Part shown: positions 45,301-54,414 of the stretch, piece after piece
Layout: every line of letters starts with the position of its first letter
How positions within the stretch are numbered: the stretch's first letter is position 1
NCBI GenBank assembly: GCA_049116335.1
Contig: JAGDYZ010000005.1
Span: forward strand, 95,999-159,998
Length of the DNA stretch: 64,000 nt
DNA from: CANMIH01 sp049116335
GTDB lineage: Bacteria > Pseudomonadota > Alphaproteobacteria > Rhodobacterales > Rhodobacteraceae
Direction of reading: 5' to 3'
Translations under genes and position numbers: made by a program
The notes under the pieces: generated by a model
What the model was told of the DNA's origin: nothing
What the model saw: only the letters and a program-made list of their open reading frames with translations
The model's database searches: none

Positions 45301-45807
45301 AAACTGTGCGCCCATTTCTTTCATCGCGCGACCGACCGCCACACGGATCACCGGTTCGCCCAGACGTTTGACCGCACCTTTCAGCGTCGCAACAAGACCA
45401 TGGCCCTCTTGCAGCACCTTGCCGGTCAGCATCAGCGCCCAGGTCGAGGCGTTGACCAGCGACGAGGAGGATTGGCCAAGGTGCTGCCCCCAGGCCGACG
45501 GCGCAATTTTATCTTCGATCAACGCATCAATTGTTTCGGCATCTGGTACGCGCAACAATGCCTCTGCAAGACACATCAAGGCCACGCCTTCATTGGTCGA
45601 AAGGCCGTATTCCGCCAGAAAGACCTCCATCAGTCCGGGGTTGGAATGCCCCCGGATCTGACGCACCAGATCGGCGGCACGATTCTGCGCCACAGCGCGC
45701 TCAACAGCCGTCGGAGCAAACTGCTGAGTTAGATCCTGCAGCACATCAGCTTCATTGCGAAGGTGATTGTCACGCAAAGCGGCACGGATGTCGGTCAGAT
45801 TGGCCAT
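42334..45807 (-). CDS. putA: Bifunctional proline dehydrogenase / L-glutamate gamma-semialdehyde dehydrogenase
   Basis: Oxidises proline to glutamate in two steps with FAD and NAD. In order: helical arm (residues 1-90), PRODH barrel (to about 480, with GLNIDAEEADRLDIS, VRLVKGAYWDTEVKRAQ and YPQFATHNAHTV), P5C dehydrogenase (about 530-1000, with the general base in AETGGLNAMIVD and the nucleophile in SAGQRCSALR), and a C-terminal tail with a Rossmann-like repeat. No ribbon-helix-helix DNA-binding domain is present, so this form is purely enzymatic. The start at 45807 has AGGAG. Length is 1157 residues. Regulated most probably by the divergent Lrp-type protein. Confidence 0.97.
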   Translation of the reverse strand: MANLTDIRAALRDNHLRNEADVLQDLTQQFAPTAVERAVAQNRAADLVRQIRGHSNPGLMEVFLAEYGLSTNEGVALMCLAEALLRVPDAETIDALIEDKIAPSAWGQHLGQSSSSLVNASTWALMLTGKVLQEGHGLVATLKGAVKRLGEPVIRVAVGRAMKEMGAQFVLGQTIEEAVKRGKGKEAEGFTYSYDMLGEAALTAKDAQSFLTAYSDAIAKLAGECNSDDIRKNPGISIKLSALHPRYEVGQRDRVMAELVPVTLKLAQQAKAAGMGLNIDAEEADRLDISLDVIEAVLRDPSLAGWDGFGVVVQAYGKRAGQVIDWLYTLSDELDRKIMVRLVKGAYWDTEVKRAQVEGLSGFPVYTRKVATDISYICNARKLLGMTDRIYPQFATHNAHTVACILEMGADANSYEFQRLHGMGDSLHDLVLTQNGTRCRIYAPVGAHRDLLAYLVRRLLENGANSSFVNQIVDENVPAETVAADPFEACGVGARNAAVLRPKDLYGAERVNSKGWDLHAEDDLDDIHANRSPFADHQWQVGPMIAGEVVGADTTEVRNPALPAQVVGTVLQSAPEDVETALANAAPWTASAEERAQILNQAADLYEQNFGEIFAALTREAGKTTMDAIAELREAVDFLRFYAARGMENRTGARGVMTCISPWNFPIAIFSGQISAALAAGNAVVAKPAEPTGIIASIGVRLMHEAGVPNSALQLLPGRGRIVGAKLTADPRISGVCFTGSTATAQTINRAMAEDIDPGAPLIAETGGLNAMIVDSTALPEQAIKDIVASAFQSAGQRCSALRLLYVQEDVADTLLEMLYGAMDELVLGDPWDMRTDVGPVINQGAFDDITGYVDAARAEGRVLKELAKPTDGIFVAPAVLKVSGIADLTREVFGPIMHVATYRASELDQVVAAINATGFGLTFGMHSRIDDRIEQVTSQLNVGNMYINRNQIGAIVGSQPFGGEGMSGTGPKAGGPNYVKRFAQIVRETVADTGETSVSLAAVKSALSATPRPERLALTSSQLPGPTGESNLLSTYGRGVFMCLGPTAEAARKQAAIVRAHGSTPLVVASGATQEGEVNGVIAAADLETLRGFDAVVCWGGEAVLRPLRKALAARDGALIPLINDADFGDRCILERHICVDTTAAGGNASLLASAS

Positions 45808-45935
45808 GAGATCTCCTGAAATCGGGTTTGACCCAAAAGTTACCATGTTAGCGACAGACTGTTTGCCTAAATTTCTGGAATTTGCAGTCCAAATGCCTTA
45901 AGATACAAGTCACGACAAACACCTTGGAGGCCTTT

Positions 45936-46397
45936 ATGAAACAATCCGGGCAACTCGACCGTTACGACCATGAGATCCTCCGCATTCTGAGCCAAGACGG
46001 TCGCCTTCCTGTTACCGAGCTTGCAGTTCAGGTTGGACTATCAAAAACACCCTGTCAGGTAAGACTGAAACGCCTGATGGCCGACGGGTACATTCACGGC
46101 TTTAAGGCCATGCTTGATCCCGCAAAATTGGGGCTGGAACAGGTGGTGTTTGTAGAGGTGCGCCTCAAGGATACCACAGAATCCGCTCTGACCGCATTTA
46201 ATAAAGCGGTTCAAAAAGTACCCGAAATCGAACAGTGCCACATGATTGCAGGCGCTTTCGATTACCTCCTGAAGCTGCGCACCCGAGATATGCAGAACTA
46301 CCGCGAGGTTCTGGGCGAAGTGATCTCAACCCTGCCGCATGTTGCAAGCACCTCAACCCATGTCTCGATGCAATCCGTCAAAGACGATGGGTTTTAA
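45936..46397 (+). CDS. Lrp/AsnC family regulator, probable proline-responsive activator of putA
   Basis: A 153-residue regulator: HTH in LDRYDHEILRILSQDGRLPVTELAVQVGLSKTPCQVRLKRL (about residues 7-47) and an RAM ligand domain (about 70-150). The start at 45936 has GGAGG six bases upstream; a start at 45882 is rejected. Its divergence from putA is the arrangement of PutR, which activates putA in response to proline in Rhodobacter and Agrobacterium; the function is inferred from this position. The neighbouring fusion gene on the same strand follows after 146 bases. Confidence 0.88.
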   Translation: MKQSGQLDRYDHEILRILSQDGRLPVTELAVQVGLSKTPCQVRLKRLMADGYIHGFKAMLDPAKLGLEQVVFVEVRLKDTTESALTAFNKAVQKVPEIEQCHMIAGAFDYLLKLRTRDMQNYREVLGEVISTLPHVASTSTHVSMQSVKDDGF

Positions 46398-46543
46398 CCC
46401 GGCAATCTGACGGTCTGCATTGGCGCAACGTCGCCCCCCTTGTACCAGCTCTTGAACTGGCCGCTTGGATACGAAATACAATCTCGGAAACGACAGGGCC
46501 CACCCCCTGTCCTCTGATTTTGTCCGAACTGCGGGGATACATA

Positions 46544-49540
46544 ATGGACCATTGGACACAGGTTTTGCAGGCTCACTGGGGCATCACGGCTGAACTCCGC
46601 CGTTTGGACGGTGAATATGACCTCAATTTCCTCGCCGAAGCTCCTGATGGTACCGGCTACGTCGTCAAAGCTATGCGCCCCGGATGCGAGGACTGGCTTG
46701 TCGACATGCAGGTGAAGGCTCTCGATCATATCACGGTCTCAGACCCGCAAATACCAAGCCCCAAGGTGATTGCCACTAACTCTGGCGACAAATTTCTAAA
46801 GATTGCGGATGAACAGGGGGCCGAGCGACTCGTCTGGGTCATCGAGAGACTGGCCGGAAAATGCTATGCTCTGACTGCCTCAAAATCCGATGCCCTGATC
46901 TACCAAGTGGGCGAAACCCTTGGCGCCACGGCCAAGGCTCTGGCAGATTTCCAACATCCGGAGATGGAGCGCGATTTCAAATGGGATCTGATGCGCGCCG
47001 GTTGGATAGGTGCGGATCTCGACTGCGTCACCGAACCTGCCCGCAACGCCTTGCTACGTGAGATCCACGGCGCGTTTGAAGCGGTTAAACCGACGCTGGA
47101 CGCTCTGCCCCAACAGGCGATCCACAATGACGCCAATGATTATAATATCCTTGTTTCTGGCACGCTGGGCATGCCAGAGGTGTCAGGTCTGATTGATCTG
47201 GGCGATATGTGCGCGGCCCCGCGCATCTGCGATCTCGCCATCGCGGCGGCCTATATCGTGCTGGACCACCCCAATCCAGAGGCCGCACTGGCCAATATCA
47301 CCGCCGGGTTCCATTCGACCTATCCGTTGGACGCGCAGGAAGTTGATCTGCTCTGGCCCCTGCTCCGGGCGCGACTGGCCGTCAGCGTGGTCAACTCGAC
47401 CCTGATGGCCGTCGACAATCCAGATGACCCTTATGTGACAATCTCGCAGGCTCCGGCCTGGCGCTTCCTTGAAACCCACAATTTCAATCCCGGCCTTCTC
47501 GCCGCACGTCTGCGCGCCGCCTGTGGCCTTCCCGTGGTTGACGGCGCGGATCGTGTATTGGCCTTCCTCGAAGCTGAGCGCGGCAATTTTGCCCCGCTGG
47601 TGGGCGAAGAGTTGTCTGATGCGCCATTGGGTTCGCTGTCGGTTGAGAACAGCACCTGGCCACAGAATCCGTTCCATATGCCATTGGAAGAGGCAGCCGT
47701 TGTTGGTGAAGAGTTCGAAGACAATGGCCGTATCTGGCTGGGGTATTATCACGAACCCCGCTTGATCTACGCAGAGCCCGCCTTCCGCAAAGGACCATGG
47801 AAGGCCAGCGACCGCCGCACGGTGCATCTGGCTGTTGACGCCTTTGCCCCGGCGGGCACTCCCATGTTTGCCCCGCTACGCGGCGAAGTCTTTATTGCCG
47901 AAAACCGCACCGGCCATCTCGATTACGGTGGTGTAATCATTCTGCGCCACGAAACGCCCGACGGAGACCCGTTCTATACCCTATACGGCCACCTGAACCC
48001 CGAGTTCATGGACCGCTTGAAACCCGGCGATGTGGTGGAAAAAGGCGAAGAGTTCTGTCGTCTGGGCAACGCCAGCCAAAATGGCGGTTGGGCGCCTCAC
48101 GTGCATTTCCAGCTGGCGCTGACCACCGACGGTATCGAAGCCGACTGGCCCGGTGTGGGGGATCCGGATGAGATGTATATATGGCGCGCCATCTGCCCCA
48201 ACCCGGCGGCATTGCTGAACCTGCCTGACGCCAAGGTTCTCTATGAACCGACAAACAAAGCCGAAATTCTGGACAAGCGTCGCGCCCATTTCGGCGGCAA
48301 CCTGTCGCTGACCTATAAAGATCCGGTCATGCTGGTACGCGGCTGGAAGCACCATCTGTTCGACGAATGGGGCCGCCCCTATCTCGATGCCTATAACAAC
48401 GTGCCTCATGTGGGCCACGCCCACCCGCGCATTCAGGCGGTGGCTGCGGATCAGCTCAAACGGATGAACTCCAACACCCGCTACCTGCATCCTGCCCAAA
48501 CCGCTTTTGCCGACAAGGTGCTGTCGAAACTGCCCGAAAAATTTGAGGTCTGTTTCTTTGTAAACTCCGGCACAGAAGCCAACGAGCTGGCGCTCCGTTT
48601 GGCCCGCGCCCACACCGGTGCAAAAGGCATGGTCACGCCGGATCACGGCTATCACGGCAACACCACTGGGACGATCGACATCTCAGCCTACAAATTCAAC
48701 AAACCCGGTGGCGTCGGTCAGGCGGATTGGGTCGAATTGGTCGAAGTCGCAGACGACTACCGTGGTTCGTTCAAACGAGAGGATGCCGACCGCGCACAGA
48801 AATTTGCCGATCTGGTAGATCCCGCCATTTCCGCTTTGCAAGATAAAGGCCACGGCTTGGCAGGCTTTATCGCAGAGACCTTCCCGTCCGTGGGGGGACA
48901 GATCATTCCCCCCAAAGGCTATCTGCCCGCGGTCTATGAAAAGATCCGGGCCGCTGGTGGGGTCTGCATCGCGGATGAAGTCCAAACCGGGCTGGGGCGT
49001 CTGGGCGACTTTTACTTTGGCTTTGAACATCAGGGCGCCGAGCCGGACATCGTTGTCATGGGCAAACCCATCGGCAACGGTCACCCTTTGGGTGTTCTGG
49101 TCACCACCAAAGAGATTGCCGAAAGCTTTGACAACGGCATCGAGTTCTTCTCCACCTTTGGCGGATCAAACTTGTCTTGTCGCATTGGCAAAGAGGTGCT
49201 GGATATCGTGGATGACGAAGGCCTGCAGGCCAATGCCCGCGATATGGGTGCTCTGTTGATGGACGGGCTAAAGACGCTGGAACAAAAGTACACCTGCGTC
49301 GGCGATGTCCGCGGCATGGGGCTGTTCCTCGGGCTTGAACTGATCAATGAGGATGGATCCGAGGCAACCGAACTCTGTTCATACGTCAAGAACCGCATGC
49401 GCGACCATCGCATCCTCATTGGCAGCGAAGGACCAAAAGATAACATCCTGAAGATCCGGCCACCGCTGACGTTTGAAGCTGAGGATGTCGAGATGATCCT
49501 TCATGTGATGGACACAATTCTGGCTGAGCTTTCGTTCTAA
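46544..49540 (+). CDS. Three-domain fusion: APH-type kinase, M23 peptidase-like domain, AGXT2L-type PLP phospholyase
   Basis: One uninterrupted frame of 998 residues with three enzymes in a row. Residues 1-330 form an aminoglycoside phosphotransferase-like kinase (catalytic HNDANDYN near 192, metal-binding IDLGD near 217). Residues 400-560 form an M23 metallopeptidase-like domain with its zinc ligands HLAVD and HVH. Residues 570-998 form a class III aminotransferase fold with the PLP-lysine motif MGKPIGNGHPLG near 838, closest in style to AGXT2L phospholyases. In animals, hydroxylysine kinase and AGXT2L enzymes phosphorylate and then deaminate hydroxylysine or phosphoethanolamine, so a kinase-lyase pathway for an amino alcohol is inferred. 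No signal peptide. The ATG at 46544 avoids the overlap with the regulator gene. Confidence 0.85.
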   Translation: MDHWTQVLQAHWGITAELRRLDGEYDLNFLAEAPDGTGYVVKAMRPGCEDWLVDMQVKALDHITVSDPQIPSPKVIATNSGDKFLKIADEQGAERLVWVIERLAGKCYALTASKSDALIYQVGETLGATAKALADFQHPEMERDFKWDLMRAGWIGADLDCVTEPARNALLREIHGAFEAVKPTLDALPQQAIHNDANDYNILVSGTLGMPEVSGLIDLGDMCAAPRICDLAIAAAYIVLDHPNPEAALANITAGFHSTYPLDAQEVDLLWPLLRARLAVSVVNSTLMAVDNPDDPYVTISQAPAWRFLETHNFNPGLLAARLRAACGLPVVDGADRVLAFLEAERGNFAPLVGEELSDAPLGSLSVENSTWPQNPFHMPLEEAAVVGEEFEDNGRIWLGYYHEPRLIYAEPAFRKGPWKASDRRTVHLAVDAFAPAGTPMFAPLRGEVFIAENRTGHLDYGGVIILRHETPDGDPFYTLYGHLNPEFMDRLKPGDVVEKGEEFCRLGNASQNGGWAPHVHFQLALTTDGIEADWPGVGDPDEMYIWRAICPNPAALLNLPDAKVLYEPTNKAEILDKRRAHFGGNLSLTYKDPVMLVRGWKHHLFDEWGRPYLDAYNNVPHVGHAHPRIQAVAADQLKRMNSNTRYLHPAQTAFADKVLSKLPEKFEVCFFVNSGTEANELALRLARAHTGAKGMVTPDHGYHGNTTGTIDISAYKFNKPGGVGQADWVELVEVADDYRGSFKREDADRAQKFADLVDPAISALQDKGHGLAGFIAETFPSVGGQIIPPKGYLPAVYEKIRAAGGVCIADEVQTGLGRLGDFYFGFEHQGAEPDIVVMGKPIGNGHPLGVLVTTKEIAESFDNGIEFFSTFGGSNLSCRIGKEVLDIVDDEGLQANARDMGALLMDGLKTLEQKYTCVGDVRGMGLFLGLELINEDGSEATELCSYVKNRMRDHRILIGSEGPKDNILKIRPPLTFEAEDVEMILHVMDTILAELSF

Positions 49541-49607
49541 CGTCCACCTGGGCTTATCCGCTGCACTTTACTCTGCCCCGACCGAATGCGGGAAAGAACA
49601 GCATTTT

Positions 49608-49642
49608 AACAACCCTCAATGTGACTTACTTTGAGGGTTGTT
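49608..49642. terminator. Hairpin after the fusion gene
   Basis: Perfect 12-base stem AACAACCCTCAA / TTGAGGGTTGTT with an 11-base loop, 68 bases after the stop. No good T run on the plus strand. Confidence 0.55.
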
Positions 49643-49786
49643 GCTTATGATCTGAACTCGTTATTGTGCCCAAATCGCAATCTCGTTGCGACAGGTTCTG
49701 CTCCTCTCCATGGTTAACGGAGTTGGAACTCTTTATGTGCAATCTTTCCTCTATCGGAGAGTTGAGGATGAGTTAAAGGGCCGTTG

Positions 49787-52249
49787 ATGCGCGCGCTAAA
49801 TGAACCGAACGAAAGAATTGGTCGTGGTGCACGGCTGCGCAGTTACATCCCAACTATGCTGGCGATCGTGGTGGTCGTCGTCGTTTCTATTCTTTTTGAC
49901 CGTCAAAACTTCAAGATCTTCGATCAAGAACAACGTGCCGACGCCCAAGTCGAAGGCAACTTAATCCGGTCCCGGCTTGAGGGTTTTCTTAACGCCGACA
50001 TACAGTTGATAAAAGGAATGACGGCCATTTTGTCGGCACATCCCATTACGGATCAAGAAGAATACTCGACCTTGGTAGAACTTGTTGTGGGCGACCGGCT
50101 GGAGTTCTTAAACGTTGCTGCGGCCCCCGATCTGGTTGTGTCACTCGTTTACCCCATTGAAGCCAACCGAGCCGCTATCGGTTTGGATTACAATCAGAAC
50201 CCTGCGCAACGAGCAGCTGCTTTTCACGCGAGAGATACCGGTGAAATCGTTCTGGCCGGGCCGGTAAACTTGGTTCAGGGCGGAACAGGGTTTATTGCGC
50301 GTTTTCCAGTTTTCACATCAACGGATGGGCCTCGACGCTTTTGGGGCATTGTTTCTGCTGTCCTTGATGTCGATCTGATTTATGCCGAGGCAGGTCTAAG
50401 CAACCCATCCCTTGATCTCGATATCGCATTGATCGGCGAGGACGGCACCGGCGCCAAGGGCAATATCTTTTTTGGGGACCCCAGTTTACTGGAGAACAAT
50501 CCAGAATACATAACCGTCAACTTACCCACCGGCTCATGGCTGATGGCGATCCAACCCAAAGGCGGCTGGCCAACCCATCCTGACAACCTTTGGAAGAACC
50601 GCGCCCTTTATCTTCTGGCCGGATTGTTTGTTGTTATCCCAACCTTCATTGCCGGCCAAATCTCTGTCGGGCGCCAAAACGTAATTCAAACGTTGCGAAC
50701 CCGCGACGCCGAACTGGAACGTCTGTCTTTGGTGGCCCGCCATGCCTCTGACAGCATCATTTTGACAGATCCTGACACCAATATCTTATGGGTCAACACC
50801 GCGTTCGAGCGTATGACAGGCTATCGGGCTGACGAAGCCATTGGCTGCCAACCTGGTGAATTACTCAATAGTGGCAAAACCAGTCAACGAACCATCGATG
50901 CCATCAACGACCACAAACGTCGAGGCGAACCGTTTCACACCGAGATCCTCAACAAGACGAAATCCGGAGAGTTGATTTGGGTCGACACCAACATCGTCCC
51001 TGTTCTGTCACCCAATGGACAGGTCGCGATGATCATGGCCATCGAGCGCGACATCACTTTCGCCAAAGCGCACGAAAGGGAACTTGCTGAGGCAAAGCAA
51101 GCCGCAGAAAAGGCCGACAAGGCAAAAACAGATTTTCTGGCCAATATGAGCCACGAGATCCGCACCCCGATGAACGGAATCATCGGCATGGCCGACCTAC
51201 TTGCAGAAGCAGATTTGCCGGACGACAGCCAGCAGTGCATTGAAGTCATTCAAAACTCGTCACACTCTTTGCTCAAAATCATCAACGATATTCTCGATCT
51301 TTCACGCCTAGAGGCCGGAAAAGTTGACATCACTGACGTTGATTTCAATTTGCTTGAGTGTGTCGAAGGCACGGCCACTCTGTTGGGTGCAAAGGCGCGC
51401 GAGAAGGGACTCGTACTCGATCTTTCCTGCTCCCGCTCCGTTCCAGAAGTTGTTCGAGCAGATGATGATCGGTTGCGCCAAATTTTGGTCAACCTCATTG
51501 GAAACGCGATCAAATTCACCGACAGCGGTGTCATTTCTGTTCGTGTGCGCTGTGCCGACACTGATCCCTATCGGCTAATGATCGATGTCAAGGACACCGG
51601 AGTAGGCATCCCTGCTGAAAAAGCCGCCCGTATTTTTGATCGTTTTTCCCAGGCTGATGCCGCAACAACTCGCGTCTTCGGCGGCACGGGGTTGGGATTG
51701 ACCATTTCCAATATGTTAGCTCAACTCATGGGTGGTCGGATCAGCGTGCAATCTGAGCCCGGAAAGGGAAGCTGTTTTCAGGTCATTATTCAAACCCGTC
51801 CGCCAGTTGGGCAGGTAGCCCCCGCACCGCCCACTATTCATGGGCTCAACTTCCTACAAAACCACACTGTTCTTCTCGCCGAAGACAACGCCACAAACCG
51901 TTTGCTGGTTCATCGTTTTCTGAAGGACACAGGTGCCACCGTAATCGACGCGGTGAATGGAATCGAGGCGGTGGAACACTGCCGCCATCACAACCCCGAT
52001 ATCATCCTCATGGATATGTCTATGCCTAAAATGGACGGGCTGGCCGCGACCCGTATGATACGGTCACAGCAAATTCCACAGCCGCACATCATTGCCCTGA
52101 CGGCAAATGCCTTTTCCGCCGATCGTGAAGCCTGTTTTGAGGCCGGAATGGATGCCTTTTTATCTAAACCCATCAAAAAGGTAGATTTGCATCAGGCGTT
52201 GAAACTTGCCAGCGGAACAGCGGCGGGGCCATTGGCCTCACATGGCTAA
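49787..52249 (+). CDS. Hybrid sensor histidine kinase with CHASE and PAS domains
   Basis: Membrane sensor, 820 residues. Order: first membrane helix (about 24-40), periplasmic CHASE-type sensor (about 60-240), second membrane helix (about 267-288), PAS (about 312-420), HisKA with FLANMSHEIRTPMNGIIGMAD (phosphorylated histidine near 457), HATPase (about 555-675, with DDRLRQILVNLIGNAIKFT and GGTGLGLTIS), and a receiver domain (about 690-810; aspartate in IILMDMSMPKMDG). The stimulus is unknown. There is no response regulator or Hpt gene beside it. It ends one base before the convergent ABC gene. Confidence 0.92.
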   Translation: MRALNEPNERIGRGARLRSYIPTMLAIVVVVVVSILFDRQNFKIFDQEQRADAQVEGNLIRSRLEGFLNADIQLIKGMTAILSAHPITDQEEYSTLVELVVGDRLEFLNVAAAPDLVVSLVYPIEANRAAIGLDYNQNPAQRAAAFHARDTGEIVLAGPVNLVQGGTGFIARFPVFTSTDGPRRFWGIVSAVLDVDLIYAEAGLSNPSLDLDIALIGEDGTGAKGNIFFGDPSLLENNPEYITVNLPTGSWLMAIQPKGGWPTHPDNLWKNRALYLLAGLFVVIPTFIAGQISVGRQNVIQTLRTRDAELERLSLVARHASDSIILTDPDTNILWVNTAFERMTGYRADEAIGCQPGELLNSGKTSQRTIDAINDHKRRGEPFHTEILNKTKSGELIWVDTNIVPVLSPNGQVAMIMAIERDITFAKAHERELAEAKQAAEKADKAKTDFLANMSHEIRTPMNGIIGMADLLAEADLPDDSQQCIEVIQNSSHSLLKIINDILDLSRLEAGKVDITDVDFNLLECVEGTATLLGAKAREKGLVLDLSCSRSVPEVVRADDDRLRQILVNLIGNAIKFTDSGVISVRVRCADTDPYRLMIDVKDTGVGIPAEKAARIFDRFSQADAATTRVFGGTGLGLTISNMLAQLMGGRISVQSEPGKGSCFQVIIQTRPPVGQVAPAPPTIHGLNFLQNHTVLLAEDNATNRLLVHRFLKDTGATVIDAVNGIEAVEHCRHHNPDIILMDMSMPKMDGLAATRMIRSQQIPQPHIIALTANAFSADREACFEAGMDAFLSKPIKKVDLHQALKLASGTAAGPLASHG

Positions 52250-52250
52250 A

Positions 52251-54032
52251 TCACGCCTCGCCTGCGGGTTGGAACAATTCATGAAACGCCGCATTTTCCG
52301 TCTCTAGGGCCAATTTGGTGTCAAAGCCCACAACTTCGCCAGCTTTTAACATGAGCACGCGGTCCACATAAGCCAAAGTAGCAGGTCGATGGGTCACAAA
52401 GAACACAGTGGGATCTCGGAGCTCATCCCGTAACATGTTCATAATCCGGCGTTCATTTTCGACATCCAATGCGCTGGTGGCTTCGTCGAAAACCAGTACC
52501 TTGGCTTGTTTCACCAATGCACGCGCTATGCCAACCCGCTGTTTCTGCCCCCCTGACAGAAAGCGACCATTTGGCCCAACTGGTGTGTCTAGCGCAAGTT
52601 CTTGGCTTGCCAAAAAATCACCCAATTGAGCACGCTGGGCGGCGATTTCGATCTCAGTGTCGGTCGCGTCAGACTTCCCATCGCGAATGTTATCGCGCAA
52701 AGTGCCATCAAACAGAAAAACATCCTGCGAAATCAATGCAATTGAGTCACGCAGCGAGCGGTGCGTGACATCTCGCAGATCCGTTTCACCAATCAAGATC
52801 CGACCACCCGTCGGATCGTAGAACCGAAGCAAAAGATCAATAAACGTACTTTTGCCTGCCCCTGAGGGGCCTACAATGGCCACCCGTTCTCCCGCCCGGA
52901 TCGACACATCGACATTAGTCAGCGCGGGCGCTTCTGGCGAATAGAAAAAGCTGACCTTTTCAAACCGCACAGTTGGCGCATCAGCGCCAATCGTTTGCGT
53001 GCCAGATTTAGGCCCCTGATCTTTCCGATCAAGCAGTTCATACATTTTCCCGGTCTGTACCATGCTCTTTTGCAGTTCGACCCAGATCCGCGATATCCTC
53101 TCCGCCGGTTGATAGGCCATCAGGAATGCCGTGATAAAGGCCGTGAACTCACCCGGTGTTTTGCCATTGCTGATGGTCTGCCAGGCCGCATAAACAACAA
53201 AGCTTCCGATCACGAGCCCACCCAAAAACTCCATAATGGGAACAGTTGCGGCGGTCACCTTGGCAATGCCAAATAGGCGCTCTTCAAGCCGCTCAATCGC
53301 CGCGTTGAAACGCGTTGATGTACGCGTTTCAAGTTGATAGCTTTTGACAGTTTTGATCCCATCAAAGGCCTCGACCCCGACCTCAAAAAATGCGCCTGTT
53401 AGGTCGGCCTCTTCGTCCGCAGCTTCACGAATACGATGAGACAGCGAGGCCACCAAGTAAAAGATAACCGGAATGATCACGAGGCATCCCAGTGTCATCC
53501 AAGGATCCTGCATGACCATCACACCAAACAGCGCCAACAAGGTGAGTGTATCAGTCAGCAGTTTGTTGGTCGTGTTGATCACACCATTTCCGGCGGCGGT
53601 TCCGAATAGGCGAAGCTGTGACATCTGGTTTGACGCGTGTTGACCCGAAAACCGTCGGACATCGTCATGGATCAGTTTGTCGAACAGCTGCTTTTGATAG
53701 GATACCGAGACAGAGCGCTGGAAAACCGTCATGATGACCGAGTTCCCGTATTGAAAAATGCTCTTAAAGAAAGCCACGAAGACAACCAATCCAGCCACCC
53801 CAAAGGCTGCGTTGGTATTATCGGAGACGAATACATCATTCACGATAAGCCGCGTGGTATAGGCCAAGGCACCAGTAAAGATGGCAACACCGATCATACA
53901 GACCAAAGACACCAGATAGAGACGCCATCGCGAGGCAAGCGCCTCCCGCAAGAGGCGATTAGCAATGGACAAAGTGTCCGACGTAGTGGCCACTCGTTTG
54001 GTCTCAGCGGAACCTGATTCAGTTGTGCTCAC
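52251..54032 (-). CDS. ABC exporter, fused permease and ATPase (MsbA/BmrA-like)
   Basis: Half-size exporter of 593 residues: six membrane segments (about residues 40-330) followed by an ATPase with Walker A VGPSGAGKSTFIDLL, signature LSGGQKQRVGIARAL, Walker B VLVFDEATSALD and the H-loop FFVTHRPATL. The start is a GTG at 54032 with AGGA upstream. Substrate cannot be assigned; the group includes lipid A flippases and multidrug pumps. A single gene next to the tRNA-Leu integration site. Confidence 0.9.
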   Translation of the reverse strand: MSTTESGSAETKRVATTSDTLSIANRLLREALASRWRLYLVSLVCMIGVAIFTGALAYTTRLIVNDVFVSDNTNAAFGVAGLVVFVAFFKSIFQYGNSVIMTVFQRSVSVSYQKQLFDKLIHDDVRRFSGQHASNQMSQLRLFGTAAGNGVINTTNKLLTDTLTLLALFGVMVMQDPWMTLGCLVIIPVIFYLVASLSHRIREAADEEADLTGAFFEVGVEAFDGIKTVKSYQLETRTSTRFNAAIERLEERLFGIAKVTAATVPIMEFLGGLVIGSFVVYAAWQTISNGKTPGEFTAFITAFLMAYQPAERISRIWVELQKSMVQTGKMYELLDRKDQGPKSGTQTIGADAPTVRFEKVSFFYSPEAPALTNVDVSIRAGERVAIVGPSGAGKSTFIDLLLRFYDPTGGRILIGETDLRDVTHRSLRDSIALISQDVFLFDGTLRDNIRDGKSDATDTEIEIAAQRAQLGDFLASQELALDTPVGPNGRFLSGGQKQRVGIARALVKQAKVLVFDEATSALDVENERRIMNMLRDELRDPTVFFVTHRPATLAYVDRVLMLKAGEVVGFDTKLALETENAAFHELFQPAGEA

Positions 54033-54251
54033 ACCCGTGTCCTATGTGACGATACTTCATAGCAAGATGCGCTGTCACATACCCTGTTGCAACATCGGTT
54101 CCAAGAGCAGCTTCGTCCCTCGGCTCATTGAAGCCGATCGGCTGCGGGAAATGCCAGAGAAGTATGCGCCTAACAACCGAGAGCAAAACAAGTTCTTGCG
54201 TATTTGGAAGACGTTGACCAACTCCGCTCCTCACGATAAGGAGGGCGCTGT

Positions 54252-54335
54252 GCGGGTGTGGCGGAATGGTAGACGCATGGCACTTAAAATGCTTGGCCCA
54301 CGGGCGTGGGGGTTCAAGTCCCCCCACCCGCACCA
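54252..54335 (+). tRNA. tRNA-Leu (anticodon UAA)
   Basis: Acceptor GCGGGTG pairs with CACCCGC, discriminator A, and the CCA end is encoded. The D arm (GGCGGAATGGTAGACGC), anticodon loop CTTAAAA with anticodon TAA, a variable arm of leucine type (CCCACGGGCGTGGG) and the T arm (GGGGGTTCAAGTCCCCC) are visible. Its last 20 bases are repeated at 60708-60727, marking an integration site. Confidence 0.95.
54316..54335 (+). repeat. Attachment site copy within tRNA-Leu
   Basis: AAGTCCCCCCACCCGCACCA, the T-arm and acceptor end of the tRNA. Identical to 60708-60727; the flanking bases differ on both sides. Confidence 0.9.
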
Positions 54336-54338
54336 AAG

Positions 54339-54391
54339 ATCCTCTCTAACCTCTTGAAAAATATAACTTCGAGAAAATAGAGAGGATTTTT
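54339..54391 (+). terminator. Terminator after tRNA-Leu
   Basis: ATCCTCTCT pairs with AGAGAGGAT across an AT-rich loop, followed by a T run. It lies inside the integrated element, so the element itself supplies this end. Confidence 0.6.
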
Positions 54392-54414
54392 ACCCCTACT
54401 TTTACCCCCACCTT

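Noticed and set aside
46235..46543. Upstream in-frame extension of the fusion gene into the Lrp regulator
   Set aside because: It would overlap the regulator by more than 160 bases in another frame and adds no recognisable domain; MDHWTQ at 46544 is a natural start.
54019..54336. Minus-strand frame beginning MVRVGGLEPPRP
   Set aside because: This peptide is the well-known false translation of a tRNA gene read backwards; the frame covers tRNA-Leu and the start of the ABC gene.
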